This document shows positions 35,519 to 43,621 of a stretch of 64,000 nucleotides of DNA, piece after piece; within the stretch, counting starts at the first letter, position 1, and every line of letters begins with the position of its first letter. Source of the DNA: Vallitalea okinawensis (GTDB lineage: Bacteria; Bacillota; Clostridia; Lachnospirales; PQDH01); contig NZ_PQDH01000007.1 of assembly GCF_002964605.1 (NCBI RefSeq), positions 265,855-329,854 on the forward strand, in the 5' to 3' direction. The notes under the pieces were generated by a model. That model was not told the origin of the DNA. It ran no database searches and worked only from the letters and a program-made list of their open reading frames with translations. Both the position numbers and the translations under genes were made by a program.

Positions 35519-36172
35519 TTAATATTTATTTGGATTATCTGCAACAAATTTGACAGCATCAGCAAATGCATCACATGCCGCCTTACATGCTGATTGACTA
35601 CCTGTTAGCAATCCACCGCCAAAGTTGGTCTCTGAAGGAGGTCCAAAGAATTCCATTAACTGAACATCTGCTGCCTTAAGGGCAACGTCAAGAGCGTACA
35701 TGGATTCGATTGGAGGTGCTATAAGATAGGCAAGTGCATGCCCTTCTTCAACGCCTGCTGTCTCAGATAGATAAGAACCTGTACGAGATACACAATGTGC
35801 ATAATAAGCGATGGAATCATCATCATTAGCACTATAGAAACATGCATCATTCTCAATAAAATCCACAGCTGCGTTAAGTCCACTTCTAACTTCTGCTGGG
35901 CTTGGGCCTGAGAGAATACCGATAAATTCTCCTGCTAACTTGGTATTGGCATTAGCTGCCCCACCATAGAATGATTTTGCATAAACCACTTTTACATCTG
36001 CTTTCTTCGTAGCATCGTCAAGTGCTGTATAACCTACATCATCACAGTCTGTAGTCATCAAACCGATGCTTCTGTGTCCTTCTGGAAGCTCAAGTTTCTT
36101 AGCCATCTCTTTATCAAGACTAGGAATGAGCTTCACACTTAAAACCGCTGCACGTAATGGATCATTTCTCAT
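35519..36172 (-). CDS. eutL: Trimeric BMC shell protein EutL
   Basis: A 217-residue tandem BMC protein with circularly permuted domains, as in EutL. Seen: LRAAVLSVKLIPSLDKEMAKKLELP at the N terminus, GLMTTDCDDVGYTALDDATKKADVKVVYAKSFYGG, then YLIAPPIESMYALDVALKAADVQLMEFFGPPSETNFGGGLLTG. EutL forms trimers with a gated central pore that may pass cofactors or ethanolamine. ATG behind AGAGGTG, between eutC and the tailed BMC gene. Confidence 0.95.
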   Translation of the reverse strand: MRNDPLRAAVLSVKLIPSLDKEMAKKLELPEGHRSIGLMTTDCDDVGYTALDDATKKADVKVVYAKSFYGGAANANTKLAGEFIGILSGPSPAEVRSGLNAAVDFIENDACFYSANDDDSIAYYAHCVSRTGSYLSETAGVEEGHALAYLIAPPIESMYALDVALKAADVQLMEFFGPPSETNFGGGLLTGSQSACKAACDAFADAVKFVADNPNKY

Positions 36173-36188
36173 TATCTATTCACCTCTC

Positions 36189-37061
36189 TTATAGTTTTAA
36201 GTCTAAACCGCTTGCTTTGTTATCAAGCATTTTCTTAATAATATCTGCTATATGTGCTCCTGCTTCTGCAGCCGGTGTACCACCTTTATGAATATTTGAA
36301 ATGACTGTACGATTGGATTCCGGCATACCAACTGTCGCCTTGTAAGCCATGTAACAACTCATACTTTCACCTGTTGCAAGTCCCGGTCTTTCACCAATAA
36401 GTACTACTGTTACCTCTGCATCCAGTACTTCAGATACTGCATCCATGGCTGGAACACGACCGTACTTAACAAAGAAAGGTGTGCCCATCTCAATGTTATA
36501 GGCTCTCAATCCTTGCTGAATTGCCATAATTGCATCCTTAGCATTGGTTTCAACTGCTGTAGAACTTAGTCCATCAGATACATAAATCTGTACACGCGGC
36601 TTTGCCTTGCACTTCTCTTTCAACGTTTTAATAGCTTCTTCATCAAACTTTCTACCAAGGTCAGGACGTGTAAGATACTCATCCTTATCCTTACATACCG
36701 TATTTACTGAGAACTCTCCGATATCCTTGATGAATTCATCAGATACGTTATTGAATACAGCATCTTGGGCTACAGCATGGTCTGCTCTGAACCGAAGTAA
36801 CGTCTCTGTTCTATATCTTGGACCAGCTCTCCATATACCTACTCGAGCAGGTGTTCTTTCTTTTAACTTCATGTATGCATCTTCGTTCTCTGGATTTGGA
36901 ACATTAAATATTTTATTGGTTTCTAAAGCTGTTATATCAGGTATATTAGCATCGTCAATAGGTGTGCATACTGGAGCTTCTTCCTTAGCTACTGGAGCTT
37001 CCGCTTCCATCTTACTTAATATATCTTCAATCATACTTTTGATCTGGTTTTCAGAAATCAC
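36189..37061 (-). CDS. eutC: Ethanolamine ammonia-lyase small subunit
   Basis: A 290-residue subunit of the adenosylcobalamin-dependent lyase. The N-terminal IKSMIEDILSKME is the encapsulation peptide that brings EutBC into the compartment. Conserved blocks are TPARVGIWRAGPRYRTETLLRFRADHAVAQDAV, VQIYVSDGLSSTAVETNA, VTVVLIGERPGLATGESMSCYMAYK and NRTVISNIHKGGTPAAEAGAH. It appears to start with GTG, seven bases after GGAGG. eutB precedes it by 14 bases. Confidence 0.95.
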   Translation of the reverse strand: MISENQIKSMIEDILSKMEAEAPVAKEEAPVCTPIDDANIPDITALETNKIFNVPNPENEDAYMKLKERTPARVGIWRAGPRYRTETLLRFRADHAVAQDAVFNNVSDEFIKDIGEFSVNTVCKDKDEYLTRPDLGRKFDEEAIKTLKEKCKAKPRVQIYVSDGLSSTAVETNAKDAIMAIQQGLRAYNIEMGTPFFVKYGRVPAMDAVSEVLDAEVTVVLIGERPGLATGESMSCYMAYKATVGMPESNRTVISNIHKGGTPAAEAGAHIADIIKKMLDNKASGLDLKL

Positions 37062-37075
37062 TCATATCCCTCCTT

Positions 37076-38443
37076 CTACTTCAAGAAAATTGATGCATCT
37101 CCAGCTTTTGCTGTTAACTTACCGTTTTCATATAACCCCATTTTCTCCAACCACTGCTCAAATTCTTTAATAGGTCTTAAATTAAGAACTTGTCTGAGGG
37201 ATGGTGCTTCATGATATCCAGTACATTGGTAGTTAAGCATAATATCATCGCCATTAGGGATACCCATGAAATAGTTACAACCTGCTGCTGCTAATAACAC
37301 ACCTAGGTTCTCTATATCATTCTGATCTGCCTTCATATGGTTGGTATAACATGCATCTACCCCCATTGGAATACCTGTTAATTTACCCATAAAATGATCT
37401 TCAAGACCTGCACGGATAACTTGCTTATTATCGTATAAGTACTCGGGACCAATGAAACCAACTACTGTATTTACTAGGAATGGATTGAACTTCTTAGCAA
37501 AACCATAGCATCTTGCCTCAAGGGTAACTTGGTCTACGCCATGATGTGCTTCTGATGATAGCTCTGATCCTTGACCAGTTTCAAAATACATCACATTAGG
37601 ACCTGTTGATGTCCCTTCTTTTAGCATGAGTTCTTCGGCATCAGCTAATAGCTGTCCTGTAACACCAAATGCTTCATTAGCTTTCTCCGTTCCAGCAATA
37701 CTTTGGAATATCATATCAGCTGGAGCTCCTTGCTTAACAGCTTCCATCTGTGTTGTTACGTGAGCAAGTACACAGTTTTGTGTTGGAATCTGCCATTTCT
37801 GCTTAAGATCTTCAAACATTTTAAGGACGTTCTTAACACTCTCTACAGTATCATTAACCGGGTTAAGACCTACTACAGCATCTCCAACACCATAGCTAAG
37901 ACCTTCTAATAATGAAATCATAATTCCATCAAGATCATCTGTTGTATGGTTAGGCTGTAGACGAAAAGCCAATGTACCAGGAAGACCAATAGTCGTATTA
38001 CAATGAGCTGTTACTCTTATCTTGCTAGCACCGTATACCAGGTCTAAGTTAGACATAATCTTAGTTACAGCTGCTACCATCTCACTTGTCAAACCTCTAC
38101 TAACACGACGGATCTCTGCCCCTGTGGTATTCTGATCAAGAATCCACTCTCTTAGTTCAGCTACTGTCCAATTTTTGACACTGTTATAGATTTTCTCATT
38201 AACAGCATCTTGAATAATACGTGTTACCTCATCTTTTTCATAGGGTACTACTGGGTTATTTCTAAGGTTCTCAAGTGTCATGTTACTTAATACTTCTTTT
38301 GCTGCAATCATTTCGGTTACTGAGCTGGCTGCAATACCTGCTAGCTTATCACCAGATTTCTCTTCATTGGCTCTTGCAAGCACTTGCGTTACATTGTCGA
38401 ACTGATATACAGTTCCAAAAAGCTTTGTTTTAAGTCTCATCAT
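37076..38443 (-). CDS. eutB: Ethanolamine ammonia-lyase large subunit
   Basis: A 455-residue TIM-barrel catalytic subunit that, with EutC and adenosylcobalamin, cleaves ethanolamine to acetaldehyde and ammonia. Seen: LDGIMISLLEGLSYGVGDAVVGLNPVNDTVESV, LAHVTTQMEAVKQGAPADMIFQSIAGTEKAN, MYFETGQGSELSSEAHHGVDQVTLEARCYGFAK and CYTNHMKADQNDIENLGVLL, which hold the substrate and cobalamin residues of the family. Length equals the usual 453 or so. Two adjacent ATGs are possible starts (38443 and 38440). Confidence 0.97.
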   Translation of the reverse strand: MMRLKTKLFGTVYQFDNVTQVLARANEEKSGDKLAGIAASSVTEMIAAKEVLSNMTLENLRNNPVVPYEKDEVTRIIQDAVNEKIYNSVKNWTVAELREWILDQNTTGAEIRRVSRGLTSEMVAAVTKIMSNLDLVYGASKIRVTAHCNTTIGLPGTLAFRLQPNHTTDDLDGIMISLLEGLSYGVGDAVVGLNPVNDTVESVKNVLKMFEDLKQKWQIPTQNCVLAHVTTQMEAVKQGAPADMIFQSIAGTEKANEAFGVTGQLLADAEELMLKEGTSTGPNVMYFETGQGSELSSEAHHGVDQVTLEARCYGFAKKFNPFLVNTVVGFIGPEYLYDNKQVIRAGLEDHFMGKLTGIPMGVDACYTNHMKADQNDIENLGVLLAAAGCNYFMGIPNGDDIMLNYQCTGYHEAPSLRQVLNLRPIKEFEQWLEKMGLYENGKLTAKAGDASIFLK

Positions 38444-38495
38444 TTCTCTCCCTTCTTCATGGCTATATAAGTGTTAATTTAATAAATTATTGCCA

Positions 38496-39929
38496 TTAGT
38501 AACTTAGTAACAGTGTTTTTACAATTACAGGGACAACATTACCATTAGCTATGGAATGACCAATATCAATATAATCACCATTGTCAACCTGTACTGAATC
38601 TATACAAACCACATCTTTCTTAAAATTAAGATGGGTTCTTAACGTTTGACCAAGGACTTTTGCCATGTCATTCTGAATAATGATTACCAGAGGCTTATCC
38701 TTCTTAATAGTCTCTGCCATTCCTTCAATAATGCACCTAGATAACTCAGTAATATATTGAAAACTAGCACTTTTCTGCCCCCGAAAAGCAAGAGCTACGT
38801 GCTGATCATCACTCTCTAACTGAAACCACTTTAACTTGTCAGAAATGATCTGACGCAATCTATGTAAAGGTAAAGCTTCGTCTTCTTCTGTAAGTTTTAA
38901 TATAGGGATATTTTTTAGAGGTAATGCTTCCTCAGAAAAAGTAATAGTACTACCACTAATATCCGTGGTATGGGTACCTGCCCCGATTACTGTAGCTCGA
39001 ATAGTCTCTCCAGACATTACTACTTCTACTTTCTTATCAATACCACTCTTTGCTATGGCCTGCCCTAGCAAAATACCAATATCACCAAACTGAAATAGGT
39101 CCTCTTCTTCTATCATTTGCACACAGTCAGCAACTCCACCAGAATAAGTAACAATATCAATATCATAATCCCGTCTAAGGTCATGATCTGTTGCTATTAC
39201 ATCAAGCAAAGCTGTCTTAGTTCTAACACCTACTACCTCTTCCAACAACTGTGCCATCCGTTCGGTTATAAGCTCTAATTCCACCTGCTCTAAGATTCTA
39301 CCTTCTTCGATATGAATACCAATACTCTCACCTAATAACTTAATCTTATGAGAAGCATACAGTACTCTTCTGTTTTTGCCATCTAATTTAATCAATCGGC
39401 CACCAATATCCAAGCAAGCTGTGTCAATCACATCACCATTTTTGAATACGGCAATATTCGTCGTACCTCCACCAATGTCTAAATTGGCTACAGAACATGA
39501 CCGGTCCTTAGACACTTTGGCTGCATTAGCGCCTTTACCAGCAATAATTCCCTCTAGCACAGGTCCTGCAGTAGCCACAACGAAATCCCCAGCTAATCCA
39601 CTAAGAACCTTCAATACTTCCCTAGCATTCTCCTTACGAGCCGTCTCACCTGTAATAATCACTGCACCTGTATCCACTTCAGAAGGTTTGACACCTGCCT
39701 TATGATACTCTTCTTCAATCAACTGCCGAACCTGTTTCACATCTATCTCTGTCACCGATCTAAGGGGTGTAAAATGTATTTCACTTTGATAAATGACTTC
39801 TTTATCCACAATTTTAATACAAGGCACAGTTACCATATTAGCTGTATTTCTTACTAACAATCGACTAAACACCAACTGAGTAGTAGACGTCCCTATATCA
39901 ATCCCAACACTCAACATTTGCTGTTCCAC
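38496..39929 (-). CDS. eutA: Ethanolamine ammonia-lyase reactivating factor EutA
   Basis: An ATPase of about 477 residues that exchanges damaged cobalamin from EutBC. Actin-like fold: SVGIDIGTSTTQLVFSRL at the N terminus, VANLDIGGGTTNIAVFKNG near 155, DIVTYSGGVADCV near 265 and VIGAGTHTTDISGSTITF near 330. The best start is the GTG at 39929, nine bases after GGAGG; TTG and GTG codons upstream are too close to it. It follows a terminator equipped with EutV-type hairpins, so everything from eutA down depends on antitermination. Confidence 0.92.
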   Translation of the reverse strand: MEQQMLSVGIDIGTSTTQLVFSRLLVRNTANMVTVPCIKIVDKEVIYQSEIHFTPLRSVTEIDVKQVRQLIEEEYHKAGVKPSEVDTGAVIITGETARKENAREVLKVLSGLAGDFVVATAGPVLEGIIAGKGANAAKVSKDRSCSVANLDIGGGTTNIAVFKNGDVIDTACLDIGGRLIKLDGKNRRVLYASHKIKLLGESIGIHIEEGRILEQVELELITERMAQLLEEVVGVRTKTALLDVIATDHDLRRDYDIDIVTYSGGVADCVQMIEEEDLFQFGDIGILLGQAIAKSGIDKKVEVVMSGETIRATVIGAGTHTTDISGSTITFSEEALPLKNIPILKLTEEDEALPLHRLRQIISDKLKWFQLESDDQHVALAFRGQKSASFQYITELSRCIIEGMAETIKKDKPLVIIIQNDMAKVLGQTLRTHLNFKKDVVCIDSVQVDNGDYIDIGHSIANGNVVPVIVKTLLLSY

Positions 39930-40066
39930 TACCACCAACCTCCTTCAAGTACCAGAAAAGTAAGTATTCGTTTTCAGGAAGCACAGGAAAATTTGATCCC
40001 TTGCGAGTAAGATGAGCTTTCCTATGCTAGAATAAAAGTGACTTTGTCACGTAAAATAGTAGATTT

Positions 40067-40119
40067 AAAAAACAACGAAGCCAAAAAGATATTATTTACT
40101 AATATCTCTTTGGCTTCGT
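40067..40119 (-). terminator. EutV-controlled terminator upstream of eutA
   Basis: On the minus strand ACGAAGCCAAA and an inner AGATATTA pair with TAATATCT and TTTGGCTTCGT, with one bulge, followed by TGTTTTTT. This very strong intrinsic terminator lies between eutW and eutA, although both belong to one gene cluster in the same direction, which makes sense only with regulated read-through. Confidence 0.9.
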
Positions 40120-40147
40120 CGCCTTCCTAAGTACATCGTTGTACTTA
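40112..40147 (-). promoter_or_regulatory. ANTAR (EutV) target hairpins upstream of eutA
   Basis: P1 at 40128-40147 has 7-base arms TAAGTAC/GTACTTA around hexaloop AACGAT, with the conserved A at position 1 and G at position 4 of EutV-type loops. P2 at 40112-40123 is a weaker GGC/GCC stem with loop GACGAA (G4 kept, A1 replaced by G); its 3' arm is part of the terminator's 5' arm. Pairing of P2 therefore excludes the terminator. Confidence 0.8.
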
Positions 40148-41557
40148 CTATTCACTTTTAAAATCAAACATGGTCTTTGTTCCTTCTAGACTGGATTCAA
40201 TTGTCAAATGCCCAGATAGCTTATCCTTGACTATCTGCTCTACAATCTTCTGACCCAGCCTTCCACTTTTCACAGATTCTTTATTAAATCCAACTCCATT
40301 ATCGATCACCGATATACTGGAATACAGAGAACCCTTCTGAATTCTAATCTCTATAGCACCTTCATCTAGATCTTTAAAAGCATGATCCACCGAATTCTGC
40401 AAAAGTTCATTAACTACAAGTGCTATGGATGTTGCTTTATCACTATTAACAATAACACTGTCGCCTTTTACCTCAATCTGCACTCTCTTATCCGGTGAAA
40501 TACCATATACCGCCGTGGTATCTTTTAGCTTAGATAGAATGGTCTTAATATCAATATCATCCACACCTTTTTGAGCTAACAACTCATGGGTAACTGCTAT
40601 GCTTAATATACGACTAATACTTTCATTAAAAGACTTCTTAACCTCTTGATTATCAATACGTCTTGATTGAAGATTAAGTAGGCTTGCTATGGTTTGCAAG
40701 TTATTCTTTACACGGTGATGAATTTCTTTTATTACCACAGACTTAAGAATCAGTTCCTTTTCTTTCTCCTTTACATCTGTGTTATCCTTGATAAACATAA
40801 CAACACCATTAATTTTATCCTTATGCTTTAAAAATGCATATTTTGTTTGTAAACAAAGGTTGCCAATGGTCACTTCACAGGTCTCATAAGAAGAATCAGA
40901 CCAAATCTTCTCAAAAGATATACCACCAAGGACCAAATTGTCAAAGCTCATACCAACAATATTATCTCGATATCCTAACTTATTGTAAAGCTTAATAGCA
41001 CCTGGATTAGCATATGTAGCTATCTTCTTGTTATTAAATATAATAATGGCTTCATTCACATGATGGGTAATGTTACTTTCTTGCTCTTTGAAAGATAAAA
41101 GAGTTTCACTTAAGTGCTCTGTGGTCTCTGAGAGAATTTCCATCTGTCTCGACTGTGCTAAGTGCTGGGTCACATCCATTTCCATGATGAGCACCCCAAT
41201 CACTTTGTTATTATTATTCTTGATCGGTATGGTATTTTGTATGACCGTTTTATTTTCTTGGGTAATGGCTTTTAAGTCTCTGGTTGCCATGCCCACTTCT
41301 AGTGTTCGAAGAGCTGCTGGCTCATTAACACGATAGGCTAATTGTCCTACAACTGATGATTCATACATGGATTTTCCTATGGAGGGTTTTGCTTCTGCTA
41401 CAACAATGGCTACATCTGAATCTTTGATAAGACAATCAATGAAGACGTCGGCCCGTACTAAATCGGCAATCATCGGCAGCATCTCAGAAGTTTTAATTAA
41501 CTTCTCAATGTCACTTTGTGATAAATCCGTATGTTTTACACATAGTTTTTCAATCAT
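40148..41557 (-). CDS. eutW: Ethanolamine-sensing histidine kinase EutW
   Basis: A soluble kinase of about 469 residues: N-terminal HisK_N-type sensor (residues 1-140), a PAS domain (about 155-270; AIIIFNNKKIATYANPGAIKLYNKLGY), then HisKA_2 with phospho-acceptor motif VVIKEIHHRVKNNLQTIASLLNLQSRRI and a HATPase domain (NELLQNSVDHAFKDLDEG, VIDNGVGF). It phosphorylates EutV when ethanolamine is present. The ATG at 41557 lies eight bases after GGAG; a GTG three codons upstream is less likely. Confidence 0.93.
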   Translation of the reverse strand: MIEKLCVKHTDLSQSDIEKLIKTSEMLPMIADLVRADVFIDCLIKDSDVAIVVAEAKPSIGKSMYESSVVGQLAYRVNEPAALRTLEVGMATRDLKAITQENKTVIQNTIPIKNNNNKVIGVLIMEMDVTQHLAQSRQMEILSETTEHLSETLLSFKEQESNITHHVNEAIIIFNNKKIATYANPGAIKLYNKLGYRDNIVGMSFDNLVLGGISFEKIWSDSSYETCEVTIGNLCLQTKYAFLKHKDKINGVVMFIKDNTDVKEKEKELILKSVVIKEIHHRVKNNLQTIASLLNLQSRRIDNQEVKKSFNESISRILSIAVTHELLAQKGVDDIDIKTILSKLKDTTAVYGISPDKRVQIEVKGDSVIVNSDKATSIALVVNELLQNSVDHAFKDLDEGAIEIRIQKGSLYSSISVIDNGVGFNKESVKSGRLGQKIVEQIVKDKLSGHLTIESSLEGTKTMFDFKSE

Positions 41558-41590
41558 ACCCTTCACTCCAAATTATTTCACCTTTTTTCT

Positions 41591-42169
41591 TTAGCTGCTT
41601 TTTTCATTAAGTATAATTGCCTGGGCAATGTCTTTCATAGAACGACCCTTATTCATACTCAGTTTTCGTATTTTTTTATAGGCATCCTCTTCTGACATAC
41701 AGTAATTTTTAATAAGAACGCCTTTAGCTTTCTCAATAAACTTACGATCCTCTACTTGCTGTTTGGCTTTCTTAGCGTCATTTTTAATGTTTTCAATTTG
41801 CCTGCTCTTAGATAAGGCTATCTCAATGGCTGGAAGCAGGTTCCTATCATTAATAGGTTTTACGAGATATCCCATCACACCTAGGTTCTTAGCTTCTTCA
41901 ATAAATTCTTGTCCGCTATAGGCTGTCAATAAGATTATACAATTGGTTAACTGTTCTTCTGTAATAATCTTAGTAGCTTTTAGACCATTAAGCAGTGGCA
42001 TCTTCACATCCATTAAGACTAAATCAGGTCTAAATTCTCGACACAATTCAATGGCATCAAAACCATCAGAAGCTGATCCTACTACGTTGTAGCCAGCATC
42101 TTCAAGAATTTCGCAGAGATCCATTCTAGTAACAGGCTCATCATCGGCTATTACTATCCTTTTAGTCAT
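41591..42169 (-). CDS. eutV: ANTAR antiterminator response regulator EutV
   Basis: A 192-residue RNA-binding response regulator. Residues 1-120 are a receiver (D9-D10 pair, phospho-acceptor D54 in LVLMDVKMP, Lys in GYLVKPIND). A coiled-coil linker leads to an ANTAR domain (KFIEKAKGVLIKNYCMSEEDAYKKIRKLSMNKGRSMKDIAQAI). The phosphorylated dimer binds paired hexaloop hairpins and prevents terminators from forming. Two such sites occur in this operon. GGAGG seven bases before the ATG at 42169 sets the start. Confidence 0.95.
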   Translation of the reverse strand: MTKRIVIADDEPVTRMDLCEILEDAGYNVVGSASDGFDAIELCREFRPDLVLMDVKMPLLNGLKATKIITEEQLTNCIILLTAYSGQEFIEEAKNLGVMGYLVKPINDRNLLPAIEIALSKSRQIENIKNDAKKAKQQVEDRKFIEKAKGVLIKNYCMSEEDAYKKIRKLSMNKGRSMKDIAQAIILNEKSS

Positions 42170-42205
42170 ATATTCTCCTCCAAAGCTATTCATAATATGT
42201 GTCAT

Positions 42206-42270
42206 GACTTTGTTTGCTAAGTCATAACCACAGTGTGATTTATCATCACACTTATCCTGTGTTTATCATG
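42206..42270 (-). other. Two hairpins between eutP and eutV
   Basis: On the minus strand AGTGTGAT/ATCACACT with a five-base loop, then ATGACTT/AAGTCAT with an eight-base loop. Neither has a U-run and neither has an A1-G4 hexaloop, so they are not EutV terminators. They may be processing or stability elements that separate the regulatory genes from eutSP. Confidence 0.5.
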
Positions 42271-42296
42271 TTGTATTTTACAAGTTATACCATACG

Positions 42297-42746
42297 TTAT
42301 CTTAGGGTATGGTATAACATGCTATTGGTTAGATATTCTTGTACTTGATTAATGCCTTCATGATTATAGGAACTAACGCTAAATATTTCTTCAGCACCAG
42401 CCGCCCGTAAACACTCTTCATGCCAAGTTACATTGTCCGGCTTGAGGTCTATCTTAGTAATAATACCTATTGTAGGTTTATTAAATATGGATGCAAAATT
42501 AGGTGGATAGAGTGACCTATCGTCGGTACAATCTAATACCAATCCAATCACATCGCAATCATAAGATGCTGTAATTAATGCCTTATAAAACCTTGGGTTT
42601 TCAAGATATTCACCTGGTGTATCTAATATACTATTATAGTATTCCATTGTTTGAGTCTTTTTATATTCTATTTCTTGTTGGTTCATCACTTGTGTTAATG
42701 TTGATTTCCCACTTCCTGAGCGTCCAATCAATATTATCTTTCTCAT
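42297..42746 (-). CDS. eutP: Ethanolamine utilisation P-loop protein EutP
   Basis: About 149 residues with a small-GTPase-like fold: P-loop GRSGSGKSTLTQ (residues 8-19), DTPGEYLENP, and TKIDLK as the base-recognition motif. EutP has been reported to have acetate-kinase activity in Salmonella; otherwise it is related to PduV, which binds the shell. No other acetate kinase is present here. The ATG at 42746 lies eight bases after GGGAG. Confidence 0.92.
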   Translation of the reverse strand: MRKIILIGRSGSGKSTLTQVMNQQEIEYKKTQTMEYYNSILDTPGEYLENPRFYKALITASYDCDVIGLVLDCTDDRSLYPPNFASIFNKPTIGIITKIDLKPDNVTWHEECLRAAGAEEIFSVSSYNHEGINQVQEYLTNSMLYHTLR

Positions 42747-42815
42747 TATATTCACTCCCATTATTTCTTATGTCTGTATTTATGCTCTGTAGTGGAAGTT
42801 CTATATTTACATTCT

Positions 42816-43163
42816 CTATGATCTTGTTATTTTAGCTGGTGTAAAGGCAAGCACATTTTCAAGGACATTTAAAACCTCTTTCAATGCCGATTCCACACTG
42901 GATACATCGCCAACGATGATCAATGAACCACTAAAACGATCAACAAATCCTATCTCTATACCAGCGGCTTTTGTTGCTACATCAGCTGCTATTATGGCTG
43001 CTTCACTAGGTGTAATGGTGAGAATTCCAAGAGCATCACTGTATTCGGCGGATAATCCTATTTTTTTGTATATGTTGTTTTGTGGGTTAGCGATCAAATG
43101 AGCTAATGTCACCTGTTTACCTGGCACATATTCTTGTATAACTCTTTGTTTACTTTGCTCCAT
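42816..43163 (-). CDS. eutS: Hexameric BMC shell protein EutS
   Basis: About 115 residues, a circularly permuted BMC-H protein: [22 protein letters not shown], then [49 protein letters not shown]. EutS makes bent hexamers that can sit at shell edges. It is the first gene of the operon. The start at 43163 lies nine bases after AAAGG; the upstream extension would run through the leader. Confidence 0.94.
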   Translation of the reverse strand: MEQSKQRVIQEYVPGKQVTLAHLIANPQNNIYKKIGLSAEYSDALGILTITPSEAAIIAADVATKAAGIEIGFVDRFSGSLIIVGDVSSVESALKEVLNVLENVLAFTPAKITRS

Positions 43164-43312
43164 CGTATCAACCTTTCCAAAACTAACTGATATCTTACTG
43201 CACAAACATTTGTACACATGAAAAGTAGCTACGCTACGTCTTCCTTTGGAAGTTTTTTCGTTAGGAAAATATGGTTCTTGCGAGCAAAATGCAGTACTTT
43301 CCTACACAAAAT

Positions 43313-43357
43313 AAAAAGCTCGCCAAAAACGCTATCCTATATCGTTTTTATGCGAGC
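43313..43357 (-). terminator. EutV-controlled terminator upstream of eutS
   Basis: On the minus strand GCTCGC and an inner AAAAACG pair with CGTTTTT and GCGAGC, followed by TTTTTATTTT. It lies in the leader between the eut promoter and eutS, so it would end transcription of the whole operon unless prevented. Confidence 0.88.
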
Positions 43358-43395
43358 CTCATTGCTCTTTTAGGATTACACGCCGTTGTGTAATC
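43354..43395 (-). promoter_or_regulatory. ANTAR (EutV) target hairpins upstream of eutS
   Basis: P1 at 43374-43395 has perfect 8-base arms GATTACAC/GTGTAATC around loop AACGGC. P2 at 43354-43367 has arms GAGC/GCTC around loop AATGAG. Both hexaloops have A1 and G4. The 3' arm of P2 is also the start of the terminator's 5' arm, exactly the mutually exclusive arrangement established for EutV targets. Confidence 0.92.
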
Positions 43396-43419
43396 AACTT
43401 TATTGAATTGTTTAATCAA

Positions 43420-43448
43420 ATTATAACAAAAACCAGTGAATAAATCAA
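43420..43448 (-). promoter_or_regulatory. eut operon promoter
   Basis: TTGATT (43443-43448) and TATAAT (43420-43425) on the minus strand, with exactly 17 bases between. The transcript would start near 43413, about 18 bases before the first EutV hairpin. This is the only good promoter I see for the eut operon. Confidence 0.8.
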
Positions 43449-43492
43449 CTGTCTCTTGTAAACAATTTCTTGAAACAAGCAAAATCTATACT

Positions 43493-43544
43493 GACTCAAT
43501 GCATGTTGCCCAAAAATTTTTAGAGAAAGTAAGCTTGGGTTAAT
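43493..43544 (+). pseudogene. Remnant of a ROK regulator gene 3' end
   Basis: This stretch matches the last 52 bases of the ROK gene (23243-23294) with about eight mismatches by eye. It reads SMHVAQKFLEKVSLG then TAA, against SLHVAQRFLEKLSLD then TAA in the intact gene. The preceding sequence has no recognisable ROK coding. It is the tail of a lost second ROK gene or of a rearranged copy, lying next to the eut promoter. Confidence 0.75.
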
Positions 43545-43581
43545 GCAAAAGAGATTCCCCTCTGCCTAAGAGGCTATACAG

Positions 43582-43621
43582 GAAAGATTGAGAGGTATTT
43601 TAATCTACCTCTGAATCTTTC
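43582..43621 (-). other. Hairpin at the end of the large membrane-protein gene
   Basis: Arms GAAAGATT and AGAGGTA pair with TACCTCT and AATCTTTC, with one mismatch between the two blocks. The stem starts within the last codons of the membrane-protein gene and ends after its stop. No U-run follows, so it may slow decay rather than terminate; the CCTCT/AGAGG stem at 43555-43573 may add to it. Confidence 0.55.

Noticed and set aside
36607..37170. 187-codon open frame on the plus strand opposite eutC
   Set aside because: It lies wholly opposite eutC and the end of eutB, which have strong family matches; no ribosome site or homology is seen.
42206..42296. Third EutV target between eutP and eutV
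   Set aside because: The two stems have loops of five and eight bases without the A1-G4 hexaloop, and no terminator follows.
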